A stretch of 64,000 nt of DNA, taken from NCBI GenBank assembly GCA_026745465.1, contig JACYXH010000748.1, positions 1 to 64,000 of the forward strand. The letters run 5' to 3'. Positions 46,901 to 58,100 of this stretch are shown one piece after another. Position numbers and translations under genes: made by a program. The notes beneath the pieces were generated by a model. It did not search any database, was not told where the DNA came from, and was given only the letters and a program-made list of their open reading frames with translations. Each line of letters opens with the position of its first letter. The stretch's first letter is position 1. The stretch is from Lota lota (taxonomy: Eukaryota; Chordata; Actinopteri; Gadiformes; Lotidae).

Positions 46901-47076
46901 AGTCCTCATATGTACTACGCTCAACCTAGGAGTATGAATAAATGAAATGAGCTGTAGGTCTTTTCAGCCACTTTCATTAACCTTCTTATATTTCTATTTC
47001 CGCAGGTCAGACAGAAGGAGTGAACAAGCTGCGCTTCTATACTTCCACAAGAGAGAATCAAATTCGCTGCACCTAA
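43955..47076 (+). CDS. lectin gene B: F-type lectin plus C-type lectin-like protein, with the fucose-binding motif lost
   Basis: Seven exons at 43955-43988, 44199-44237, 44356-44644, 44922-45061, 46220-46433, 46607-46776 and 47006-47076 (TAA) join in frame to 318 residues, with the same phases as gene A. The signal peptide, F-type domain, C-type domain and tail align with A throughout. Differences lie mainly in the F-type domain: the His of the H-x26-R-x-D motif is Leu, the Arg is Lys and the Asp is Thr. Exon 3 is one codon shorter and exon 4 two codons longer. The third exon donor is the weaker GTGAAT. Structural cysteines (CILTQ, CAII, CF, CW, CEVKV) are kept. The protein should be secreted and folded. 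By inference its F-type domain no longer binds fucose in the canonical way. Confidence 0.85.
45160..45310 (+). mobile_element. tRNA-derived SINE in lectin B intron 4
   Basis: A-box-like TAGCTCAACAGGTGGAGCA and B-box-like GGTTTGATTCC. Orthologous by position to 24330-24475. Confidence 0.7.
45312..45832. mobile_element. non-autonomous hAT element in lectin B intron 4
   Basis: Same element and position as 24478-25002. The left terminus is eroded (AATGTTTTTAAACTGC). The right end, GGTTGGCACCACTG, has lost one G. A 33-bp segment with GTACCACTGGTGGTACATGA is duplicated at its left end. Confidence 0.7.
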
Positions 47077-47761
47077 TTGGCCTCACTGGGGAACATAGCT
47101 GCTGATTCTGAAGAAGACCTGAGTAGTGAAGTTTCTGAATGCTGTAGCTCAGAGTGTGTCTGAGGTAGCTAGCTAGTTCTGCATTCCGTCATTATGGTCA
47201 TTGTGACAGGCCACATGTTGTGCTAGAATAGCACATAGAATACATTTACTTTAGTATATAATCAATGAAGTTATTTTTGAGCAGAGGTAGTTGTGTCATG
47301 CATCAATCTTTTGATTTGAAATGTGGATATTGTGAGTCCACGATACTATCAAAAGACTAGATAAAGTATCTGTTGGCTTTTATCTCTCTGTCTGGCTTAG
47401 TTGATTTGGAAATGATATCCAAAGTAGGATTTTATCTTAAACTCTGATTTATTAGGTTGTATTAAGGTAATTGAAGTGGGGGTTATATTTATTCATTGAT
47501 TAGGATGTTCAAAGTAGTTCAAACTCAGAGATACACCATTTGAGATTGTGTGAAGTGTAACACATGTTTTCCAGTCAATCTTTAGATACACATATACATA
47601 CAATCTGTGTTTTAATAATGTCAAATCTCTTTTTCCAGATGTGAATGTGCTGGTTTGTCTTACTTTTGCATATAAATGTAACGTAGCTAATGTTTGCTTG
47701 CTAGTGTTATCTTAATATCACTGACCCGAAAAACAACAATATACATACCTGTATAAATAAA
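47077..47761 (+). other. 3' UTR of lectin gene B with poly(A) signal
   Basis: Aligns with 27089-27821 and ends at AATAAA (47756-47761). Confidence 0.55.
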
Positions 47762-47789
47762 TGACTTAATTTGCCCCGCTGTAGTTAGC

Positions 47790-48370
47790 CCATCCAGACT
47801 GCACTGTAACACATGGCCAGTCAAGGCAGCAGCCCAGGCCTCCGGTCTCCAGGATGGAGGGGGGAGGTGGGTTGGTCACACTGGGCAGGTGTGGGGACAA
47901 TGGTTTTATTTTAATTTCTTATTTTAGGTATGGTAAAGAGTGTGTTGTTTTATTTGGGTATGGTAACCCTGGTCAGTGTCAGGTTTATGTATTTTGTTTC
48001 ATGGAGTGTGGGTTAGTGGTTGTTAGTGGGGTGAAAGTAGGCATCGGCTGGGGATTCTCCCCAGCCTCATATTGGTGTTGGGGGTTTGTGGAGTGGGTGT
48101 GGTCGATGGCTGGTTGAAGCAGCCTCACCTGGCCCGAGTCAGACTGATTGGACTCTGGGGCTGGGTGAGGCTGCACACCTGTTGTACATTGAGTAATCAG
48201 TGTGCACAGGTTAAGCCAGCCATCACCACACACACTCAGGGAGATGTCCTACATGGCAACATGGATCACTGTCTTCATGTCTCATTGTCTGCAACCTCTT
48301 CAATAAACCGGCTTTCAACATTAGCATCCTGTGTCCTTGTGTCTGGAGAAGCCTAGAAAAGCCACCTAGG
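47790..48370 (+). repeat. unclassified repeat downstream of lectin B
   Basis: Counterpart of 27850-28440, with CAATAAACCGGC near 48300. Segment homology to A continues to about 48605 (AAAGATAAC), the point where segment A is broken by the LTR element. Confidence 0.4.
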
Positions 48371-48605
48371 TGGTGTGTAGCCACCGACATTGCTACAGAT
48401 ACATTTTTCAGATTGAATTCTAAATACACCAGTTTTATGGTCTCCCCATCCAAGGAATACATTTGAACCTTTACTACATTGACCAAATACCATTATGCTA
48501 TGTTTTGTTATCCGAAAATCGAATCAAAACCAAAAGAATGAATTCCTAGTTACAATGTCTTAAATCAAGACAGAGCGGTAGTAGAATAACCATGGCAATC
48601 TCATA

Positions 48606-49309
48606 AAGATAACAATACTGCTTCTCTTTTATGGAAGATAGTATAATAGCCGTATACCTGTGGAGAGAGAATAAAATGTGGTCATAATGTGAGCACGACT
48701 AAATGTCATTACAATAACAGTAAAAGTGATGTGTGTAGTGAAGTCACACTATGGGATCTATGGGATCTGAATGTATGTTTGGGTAGTGGGACCGTGTCAG
48801 GTGACTAGTACTGATTAACCGTGATATGTTTTTTTGTTATGTCTGATAGGCACTTTTGTATGCTCTGACGATATAGTACTGAAACTGTAAGTCCTTTTGG
48901 CTACATGTGTTATAGGACCTAATCTTATTGTGTTTTGATGTTCCTTTTAGTTGTATGTGTTATGGGACCTAATCTTATTGTGTTTTGATGTTCCTTTTAG
49001 CTGAATGTGTTTTCAATCAAACTGCGTTTGTTTGTAATGAATTGTATTTTAAAATACTGTCATGGACAATGTAGAATGTATTATAGTATATATGTAGTAT
49101 AGTATAGAATGATGAAGGCCCAGTGGTTAGACCCGGTTGGTTCCTTAAGGTGTCAATCAAACTGCTCTAACCAAATTACTGCCATGTCCACTCAAAATTA
49201 CCATATTAATTAGCATATTTTCTTCATCAATCGTTGATGGATGACTAATATCAACGTCAACGTTGAATTCATGAACACTTTTGCCTGTTTGGATTTTTGT
49301 AAACAGGGA
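48606..49309. other. intergenic sequence without recognised genes
   Basis: A 58-bp unit containing GGACCTAATCTTATTGTGTT is repeated twice in tandem (about 48900-49012). Nothing else is recognised. Confidence 0.45.
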
Positions 49310-49625
49310 CTTTAATGATTCATGTGATATTGTTTTGAACATTGTGGAGCCAATCCTAATATTGTGTTATGTAGTGTAGGCCTACTCTATATTTGAGAGT
49401 ATCACTCGTATGAGAGGGACATGAAATCAGGTCAAATGTTTTTCAGGTCAGCCAGTTGCACTGACGTCATATAACCAGTAGATGGTGCTACAGTGCACCT
49501 TTTTCAAGTGTTTCAAAACGGACCTCATATCAAATCAATTGGTTTAATATTCTCAAGACGTTTAAATGATTCATGCAGGCTTATAGTTTCATTCTCCACG
49601 TTACTAGCTAGAGTTGAATGAAACA
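49310..49625 (+). other. detached piece of the B30.2 3' flank block (copy 3, flipped)
   Basis: Matches about 11205-11560 in the same (plus) orientation. The adjoining part of the block at 50070-50400 and the B30.2 exon at 50490 are on the minus strand, so a small inversion separates the two parts. The 445 bases between them hold no recognised feature. Confidence 0.65.
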
Positions 49626-50069
49626 GACATAACTGCATAATACAGCAGTGTTGGATATGAAACGCACCACACACCGTGGCCTTATCCTACAAGTGTCCGA
49701 GAAGCTTCATGAACCTTCTCAGACCCCAACAATAACCGCTCCCCAGATGGAGCTGACGTTGTGACGTCACAGGGCCTCCGAAAGGGCCCGTAGACATCCC
49801 GGAAAGAACCGGACCGGAGTTCAGAGCAGCGTGGAACGGGTTTCTTTCTGCATTATGTGATTATTCTAGTAACGTTGACTAAAGAGCACAGGCTACTAAG
49901 TTTAAGATCATACAAGACATACTAAGACGGAACAAGATAAGTGTTTATATTTGTAATGATAAGAATTGTAGGTAATATAATTATATAGAATAATGAGCAC
50001 TGTCAATAACCTCCTATTTATAACAGCCTACTTTTATATTTACCAAGTAGTATATATTTAAGGTAATAA

Positions 50070-50400
50070 TAACTCAAGTAGAAGTAAAAGTAGTCAGATA
50101 ATGACTTGAGGAAGAGTAAGAAAGTATCTAGTGAAAAGACCACTCAAGTACTGAGTTACTTGAAACCAAATGATTTATTGTTCTAATAAGCAGAGCAAGA
50201 TTAACGTAAATAGACAAATATTACATTGTATATGCTTGTCCAATAGACATTAACAAAATATAAAATAGCATGTATCCCTTCAAATAAAACAACACAGAAT
50301 AACACATTCAATCTTTACAAAATAACATGAAAGGCAAATAAAGCCAAAATAAATCTCTCTCCTCCATGTTTTTTCACATACAGACTTGAGTAAAAGTGTG
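50070..50400 (-). other. 3' flank of the NLR gene (copy 3 of the B30.2 flank block)
   Basis: Minus-strand counterpart of about 10900-11180. It includes the AATAAA region (TTTATT at 50171) and a GT tract at 50396-50420 next to the stop codon. Confidence 0.65.
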
Positions 50401-50489
50401 TGTGTGTGTGTGTGTGTGTCCGTCCGCGTGCGCGTGTTTATTTTCTTCTTTTAATGTTTATTAATGTTTTTAATGTTAAAAAAAAAAAT

Positions 50490-52113
50490 CTACAACTGAT
50501 ACAGAGACACTGAGGAACCATACCTCCATAACCCAAACCCAGGGAGGAGGTCCTCCTGGGTGAAGGTGGACTGGAAGGTGTGGATGTGTGTCAGTGTGTC
50601 TGAGGACCCTCCTACATCTGGGGACACTCTGTAGAAGGACAGAGTGCCAGCAGGCCGGTCCAGATACACTCCTACTCTGTTAGAGCCAGCGGCGGGGAGA
50701 CGTTTGTCTGTTGTATTTTCGTTGTACCGGGCAGAGTAACGACCATCTTTACAAACAAGACTCCAGGACTTCTTGTTCCATCCAAGGCTGCTGTCAAGAC
50801 CCCTTCCTCTCCTTGTGATTCCTCTGTATGTCACTCCCATAACAACATCTCCTTCCCACTTTACCTCCCAGTAACAGCGGCCAGTCAGACCCTCTCTACA
50901 CAACACCTGGGGATGGGAGTCAAATCTCTCTGGGTGATCAGGATACGACTGGTCCTCTCTAACCACCGTCACCTTTCTGTTGTCCTCAGACAGAGAGAGT
51001 TCACTGTGAGCTGTGTTTGGGTCCAGTGTGAGTTCACAGGCATCTGATGGGAGAACAAGACATGATTAGCTGCTGAACCATTCTTCATCATCATCACTAG
51101 TAGTGTTCTTTTGCATACTACTCTTCAAACATTAAAATAAATATCAAATGATAGGTACTATAGTGGAATCATGAGCTATAGATATTCTAAGCAATAGTAC
51201 ATGTCGTTTTTTAGAGAAGTAAAGATATTTGGAAATCCCATGTGTGTGTGAGTGGCTGTCCCAGTCAAAACATTGAAACCAAGGAAAATATATAAACTAC
51301 ATTTACTCCCTCAATATTAACACTACATACACATACTATATATACATACACATGTACTGATACATACACATACATAGTATATATGCATAGACATGTACTC
51401 ATACATACTTTACAGTATCTCACAAAAGTGAGTACACCCCTCACATTTTTGTGAGGGGTGTACATTTTTGAGTATATCTTTTCATGTGACAATACTGAAG
51501 AAATGACACTTTGCTACAATGTAAAGTAGTGAGTGTACAGCTTGTAAAACTGTGTAAATTTGCTGTCCCCTCACAATAATAATAATTCCACAGGGAAACA
51601 TAGCTATACATACACAAGTACACATCTGAATGAACGGACGTCACCTGCTGCTGTGTGGATGGACTTTCCATCTCAATAGTTAGTGTGTGTTGTGATGAAT
51701 CTAACTAAACACTTACACTTCTTTAGAGCTGGTTTCAGCCTCCACACTCCACCGTGCTCCACCCTGGGGGGGAAACAAAGTGAGAGCAGCATGTTGAAAC
51801 ATTCACCTTCATCATCTGCTGTCTCATCACTTTCTACACAACATGAGTTCCAGCTGTGTTTTCAAACCACTTCATCTAGCAGCGGGTTGAATCCTTGTAG
51901 GAGACATTGTCCCTGAGTGGTGAGCTGTCCTCTCCATACCTGAGAGTGTCCAGTCTCCAGCGTGGATCCTCCAGTCCAGCAGAGAGCAGCGTAACTCCTG
52001 AGTCTCCTGGGTGATTGTAGCTCAGGTCCAGCTCTCTCAGATGGGAGGGGTTGGAGCTCAGAGCTGAGGCCAGAGAAGCACAGCCTTCCTGTGTGACCAG
52101 GCAGCCAGACAAC

Positions 52114-52154
<41 letters not shown>

Positions 52155-55100
52155 AATTATAATTTTTCTGGATGTGAATCTGTTGACTGTCCTCTGATAT
52201 GGAACTTGTGGTGTAACTGTTTATTGAGTCAAACTGACCTGAGAGTTTCCAGTGTACAGTGTGGACTCCCCAGTCCAGCAGAGAGCAGCATCACTCCTGA
52301 ATCCTGCACATCATTGGTATTCAGGTCCAGCTCTCTCAGACTAGAGGAGTTGGAGCTGAGAACTGAGGCCAGAGCTTCACAGCATCTCTCTGACAGATGA
52401 CAGCCACTCAGCCTTCACACAAAATAAACACAACATGTTAGGAACTGGGTTTAAAATAAGTTACATATTTTACTTTTAACATAATAAAGGAATTGTGTTT
52501 GAATCATTTATTAGAGACGTTTTATTAATTTAACTAATATGTACAAGTCAATACATTAGATCCTTATTTTCATTCAATATTGGGTGTAAATTGTATAATA
52601 TTGAATAGTTGTTTTGTAGTGTTTGAAATGGTTTTGTATATTAATATTACTTAATTATTGTAAAATAATTAATATTATACTGTATATTGTAATACAGGTT
52701 AGTAGTACACCTACATTGATGTTTTGTATATTATTAAAAGTTATATTCCAATATGTATATTGTGTTGAGAGCGAGCAGGAAAACACTTTGCGAGCACGAG
52801 AGCAAAGACATCATTTGTGCGCACGGGGCGTCAGTTGTGTGCTGCTTCACTTCACGTGCGCGCTCAATGAATCGTTTCTTCCTCACAGGCTTTATTATTG
52901 CTCTCGTGATCAGAGAAATACTGAGCGCGAGTGCAGTTACAGTGTTTACAATAATGATTTGTGTGCACGGATGTGTTAACGTAGTTGTGCGCACACAGTC
53001 ATTTTTGCTCGCGACTTTTGGCAGTGAAATGCCGCCATAAACATTGCAGGCCTGTACGCGCTCAGTGTCACAACACGGTAGACTGTTCGCTCTTAACGTG
53101 AGCAAAACAAAGTCCCGGTACCGTTATAGGGAGAGGAGACGACGGATGAAGAAACTGGAATCCCGGGATGATCTTCGTCAGGGGAACCGCGCGCTACCTG
53201 ACCCCCTGCTGTGGACTATCCTCGTGCGCTACTCTGATGATTTATATCCCGTTCAGAGTATGCTAAGGCGGTTAGCAAACCAGGCTAGCTTTACAGGAAA
53301 CGTCCAAAACATCCCTGACACGAACAGAAACACGAATAAAACAATCCCCAAATACTCTCTCTTCCGTCCTCATTTAACCGTCAAACAACTAATAAGTAAA
53401 TATTTAAATATAATTTAGCTGGGTGATCTCTACAGAGAATAAAGTACTCTCCTCCTTTGTCCTCGTCTCTTCCCTCTCTCCTTTTTCCCGCTTGCTCGTG
53501 ACCTCTCACCCTTCCCCCAAATGACCTGGAAGTCTCTATATCAACCCTTCCTATTGCTTAAACCCAAATAGTGTCCATATAGCCAAATGTACTGAACAAG
53601 GTAAAAAAAACCTATATATATATAGTGGGTTACCTTTTATTAATAATGAACGTATATTTATGAATGTATCCTACATTTCAACAATTACTTATTTATACGT
53701 ATAAATATATATTTGAATACAGCTGTATTTTACTATTATAAACTATTATGATTAATTCTTGGCTTTCTTACTTTATTATTCCAGAACAAATAGAGCTTTT
53801 TGAGGTTGTCTCTTCACCCTGGTTACACAATACAACAATATTTTTCAGTAGCATTTTCATATTTGTTAATTAATGTTTAGCAATTTGAATAATGAATATT
53901 GAACATAGTCAGCTTTTTAAAATATATTTTGTTTGACAATTACAACTTTAAAATCATTTTTAAAAGATTTGTCCAGAGACTCTAAATTGTTTTGCTGTTG
54001 AGGCTTTCAGGGGGTCTTAGGGGTCCATCTAGGGGTCTCAGAGCCTCCCAAGACCCCCTGTATTTTACCCTGCTCTTAACTATCACCGTCCCGTATACAG
54101 GGGATGGTGGGGGGGCACTATTATTATATTTTGTGTTCATGTTTATATTTATAATTGAAAGGTTGAAGGGTTATGGATGTATTAGAATATCCACCTAAAC
54201 AACAAGGTGTAACATTTCCAATGATACCAAAGTCATGAATGTGGTCATCACTGGTACTGAGTTATAAGCTGAGTTATATAACTGTCCTCTGATATGGATC
54301 TTGTAGTGTAACTGTTTATTGAGTCAAACTGACCTGAGAGTTTCCAGTGTACAGTGTGGACTCCCCAGTCCAGCAGAGAGCAGCTTCACTCCTGAATCCT
54401 TCAGATCATTGGTACTCAGGTCCAGCTCTCTCAGACTAGAGGAGTTGGAGCTGAGAACTGAGGCCAGAGCTTCACAGCATCTCTCTGACAGATGACAGCC
54501 ACTCAGCCTTCAGACAAAGTAAACACAACATGTTAGGAACTGGGTTTAAAATAACTTACATCTTTTACTTTTAACATAATGAAGGAATTGTGTTCAAATC
54601 ATTTATTAGAGATGTTTTATTAATTTAACTAATATGTACTAGTCAATACATTACATCCTTATTTTCATTCAATATTGGGTGCAAAATGTATAATATTGAA
54701 TAGTTGTTTTGTAGTGTTTGAAATGGTTTTGTATATTAATTTTACTTAATTATTGTAAAATAATGTATATTATAATACAGGTTAGTAGTACATCTACAGA
54801 GATGTTTTTTAATGTATTAGAAGTTATATTCCAATAGTATGTATATTGTGTTGAGAGCGACCAGGATACGTTTGAGAGCACGAGAGCAAAGACATCATTT
54901 GTGCGCACGGGGCGTCAGTTGCGTGCTGCTTCACTTCACGTGCGCGCTCAATGATTCGTTTCTTCCTCACAGGCTTTATTATTGCTCTCGTGATCAGAGA
55001 ACTACTGAGCGCGAGTGCAGTTACAGTTACAGACTTGTGTGCACCGATGTGTTAACGTAATTGTGCGCACACAGTCATTTTTGCTCGCGACTTTTGTCAG

Positions 55101-58100
55101 TGATATGCCGCCATAAACGTTGCAGGCCTGTACGCGCTCAGTGCCACAACACGAGAGACTGTTCGCTCTTAACGTGAGCAAAACAAAGTCCCGGTACCGT
55201 TATAGGGAGAGGAGACGACGGATGAAGAAACCGGAATCCCGGGATGATCTTCATCAGGGGAACCGCGCGCGCTACCTGACCCCCTGCTGTGGACTATCCT
55301 CGTGCGCTACTCTGATGATTTATATCCCGTTCAGAGGATGCTAGGCGGTTAGCAAACCAAGCTAGCTTTACACCAAACGACCAAAACATCCCCGACACAA
55401 ACAGAAACACGAATAAAACAATCCCCAAATCCACTCTCTCCCGTACTCATTTAACCGTCAAACAATTAATATGTAAATGTTTAAATATCATTTAGCTGGC
55501 CGATCTCTACAAAGAATAAAGTACTCTCCTCCTTTGTCCTCGTCTCTTCCCTCTCTCACCTTTTTCCCCCGCTCGCTCGTGACCTCTGACCCTTCCCCCA
55601 AATGACCTGGAAGTCTCTAATCAACCCTTCCTATTGGTTAAACCCAAATAGAGTCCATATAACCAAATGTACTGAACAAGGTTAAAATGTTTTAAAATAG
55701 TGGGTTATCTTTTATTAATAACGAACGTTATTTATGAATGTATCCTACAATTCAACAAAAACGTACTTATACTTATAGCTATATATTTGAAAACAGCTGT
55801 ATTTTAATATAATAAACTGTTATTATTAATTCTTGGTTCTCCTTATTTTTTTATTATTTCATAAAAATACAGCTATTATGACTTTGTCTCTTCTATAACA
55901 ATATTTTTCTGTAGCCTGTTCATATTTGTGAATAAATGTTTAGCAATTTGAATAATGAATATTGAAATTTGTAAGCTTCTAAAAATACATTTTGTGTGAC
56001 AATTGCAAGTTTCAAATCATTTAAAAAAGATTTTTACAGAGACCCTCTAAAATGTTGCTGTTGAACCTTTCAGGGGGTCATAAGTGTCCAACTAGGGGTC
56101 TCAGACCCTCCCAAGACCCCCTGTATTTCACCCTGCTCTTAACTATCACCGTCCCGTATACAGGGGATGGTGGGGGGGCACTATTATTATATTTTGTGTT
56201 TATATTTATAATTGAAAGGTTGAAGGCGTATGAATGTATTAGAACATCAACTTAAACAACAAGGTGTAACATTTCGTATGATACCAAAGTTATGAATGTG
56301 GTCATCACAGGTACTGAGTTATAAGCTGAATTATATAACTGTCCTCTGATATGGAACTTGTAGTGTAACTGTTTATTGAGTCAAACTGACCTGAGAGTTT
56401 CCAGTGTACAGTGTGGACTCCCCAGTCCAGCAGAGAGCAGCTTCACTCCTGAATCCTTCAGATCATTGGTACTCAGGTCCAGCTCTCTCAGACTAGAGGA
56501 GTTGGAGCTGAGAACTGAGGCCAGAACTTCACAGGATCTCTCTGACAGATGACAGCCATTCAGCCTTCACCCAAAATAAACAGAACACGTTAAGAAGTGT
56601 GATTAAAATACTTTTCATCTTTTCCTTTTATCATAATGAAGGAGTTGTGTTCAAATTATTTCTTAGAGATGTTTTATTAATTTAACTAATATGTACTAGT
56701 CAATACATTAGATCCTTATTTTCATTCAATATTGGGTGTAAATTGTATAATATTGAATAGTTGTTTTGTAGTGTTTGAAATGGTTTTGTATATTAATACA
56801 ACTTAATTATTGTAAAATAATGTATATTATATATTATAATACAGGTTAGTAGTACATCTACAGAGATGTTTTGTATATTATTTGAAGGTATATTCCAATA
56901 TTATGTACATTGTGTTGAGAGCGAGCAGGATGACACTGCGAGCACGAGAGCAAAGACAGCATTTGTGCGCACGGGGCGTCAGTTGCGTGCTGCTTCAATT
57001 CACGTGCGCGCTCAATGAATCGTTTCTTCCTCACAGGCTTTATTATTGCTCTCGTGATCAGAGAACTACTGAGCGCGAGTGCAGTTAGTGTTTACAATAA
57101 TGATTTGTGTGCAGGGACGTTTCATTTGTGCGCGCAAAGTAATTTTAGCTCGCGACTTTTGTCTGTTTTGTCTGAGACTGTTCGCTCTTAACGCGAGCAA
57201 AACAAAGTCCCGGTACCGTTTTAGGGAGAGGAGACGACGGATGAAGACGGGCTTACTTTAATATTCTAGTACTATGTATATTGTGTTGTGTGTATTAGAA
57301 TACACACAACACTATATTATGCTATAATAGTGTATTATAATAAATGTTATGAGTACATATATGTTTTGTATGTTATTATAACTTTTATATTCTAGTATTA
57401 TGTATATTGCGTTGTGTATTGTAATACATGTTATTAATGAACCTACAGAGATGTTTTGTATATTATATATTTTATATTCTAGTATTATGTATATTGTGTG
57501 TGTGTTGTAATACATGTTATTTGTGAACCTACAGAGATGTTTTGGAGGCTTTGACCACTGGCAGCAGCCTCAGAAGACCCTTCTCTGAAGCAGAGTATTT
57601 CTTCAGGTCAAACACGTCCAGCTCCTCTTCTGATGACAGTAAGATGAAGACCAGAGCTGACCACTGAGCAGGGGAGAGAGATTTTCTAGAGAGACTTCCT
57701 GATGTCAGGTACTGTTGGATCTCCTCCACTAGAGAACAGTCGTTCAGCTCATTCAGACAGTGGAACAGATTGATGCTTCTCTCTGGAGAGAGACCTCCAC
57801 CTATCTTCTTCTTGATGTAAGACACTGTTTCCTTATTGGTCTGTGATCTACTTCCTGTCTGTTCCAACATACCTCGTAGGAGAATCTGATTGGTCTCCAG
57901 AGAGAGGCCCAGGAGGAAGCGGAGGAACAAGTCCAAGTGTCCGTTCTCACTCTGTAAGGCTTTATTTACAGCACTCTGGTAGAGGAGGAGGTGTTTATCT
58001 TCCCTGGAGGTTGGTTGTTCTTCTGAGAGCAGATTGACACCAGTGTTGATGAAGGACAGAAAGACATAAAGGGCAGCCAGAAACTCCTGGATGCTCAGAT

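Noticed and set aside
52753..53418. Genes in the NLR introns (frames of 95-124 codons)
   Set aside because: They lie in the repeated GC-rich intron block, differ between copies by frameshifts and show no recognised domain.
57312..57515. Small frame before the NACHT exon end
   Set aside because: It consists of AT-rich short repeats (TATTATGTATATTGTGT) with no similarity to the NLR exons.
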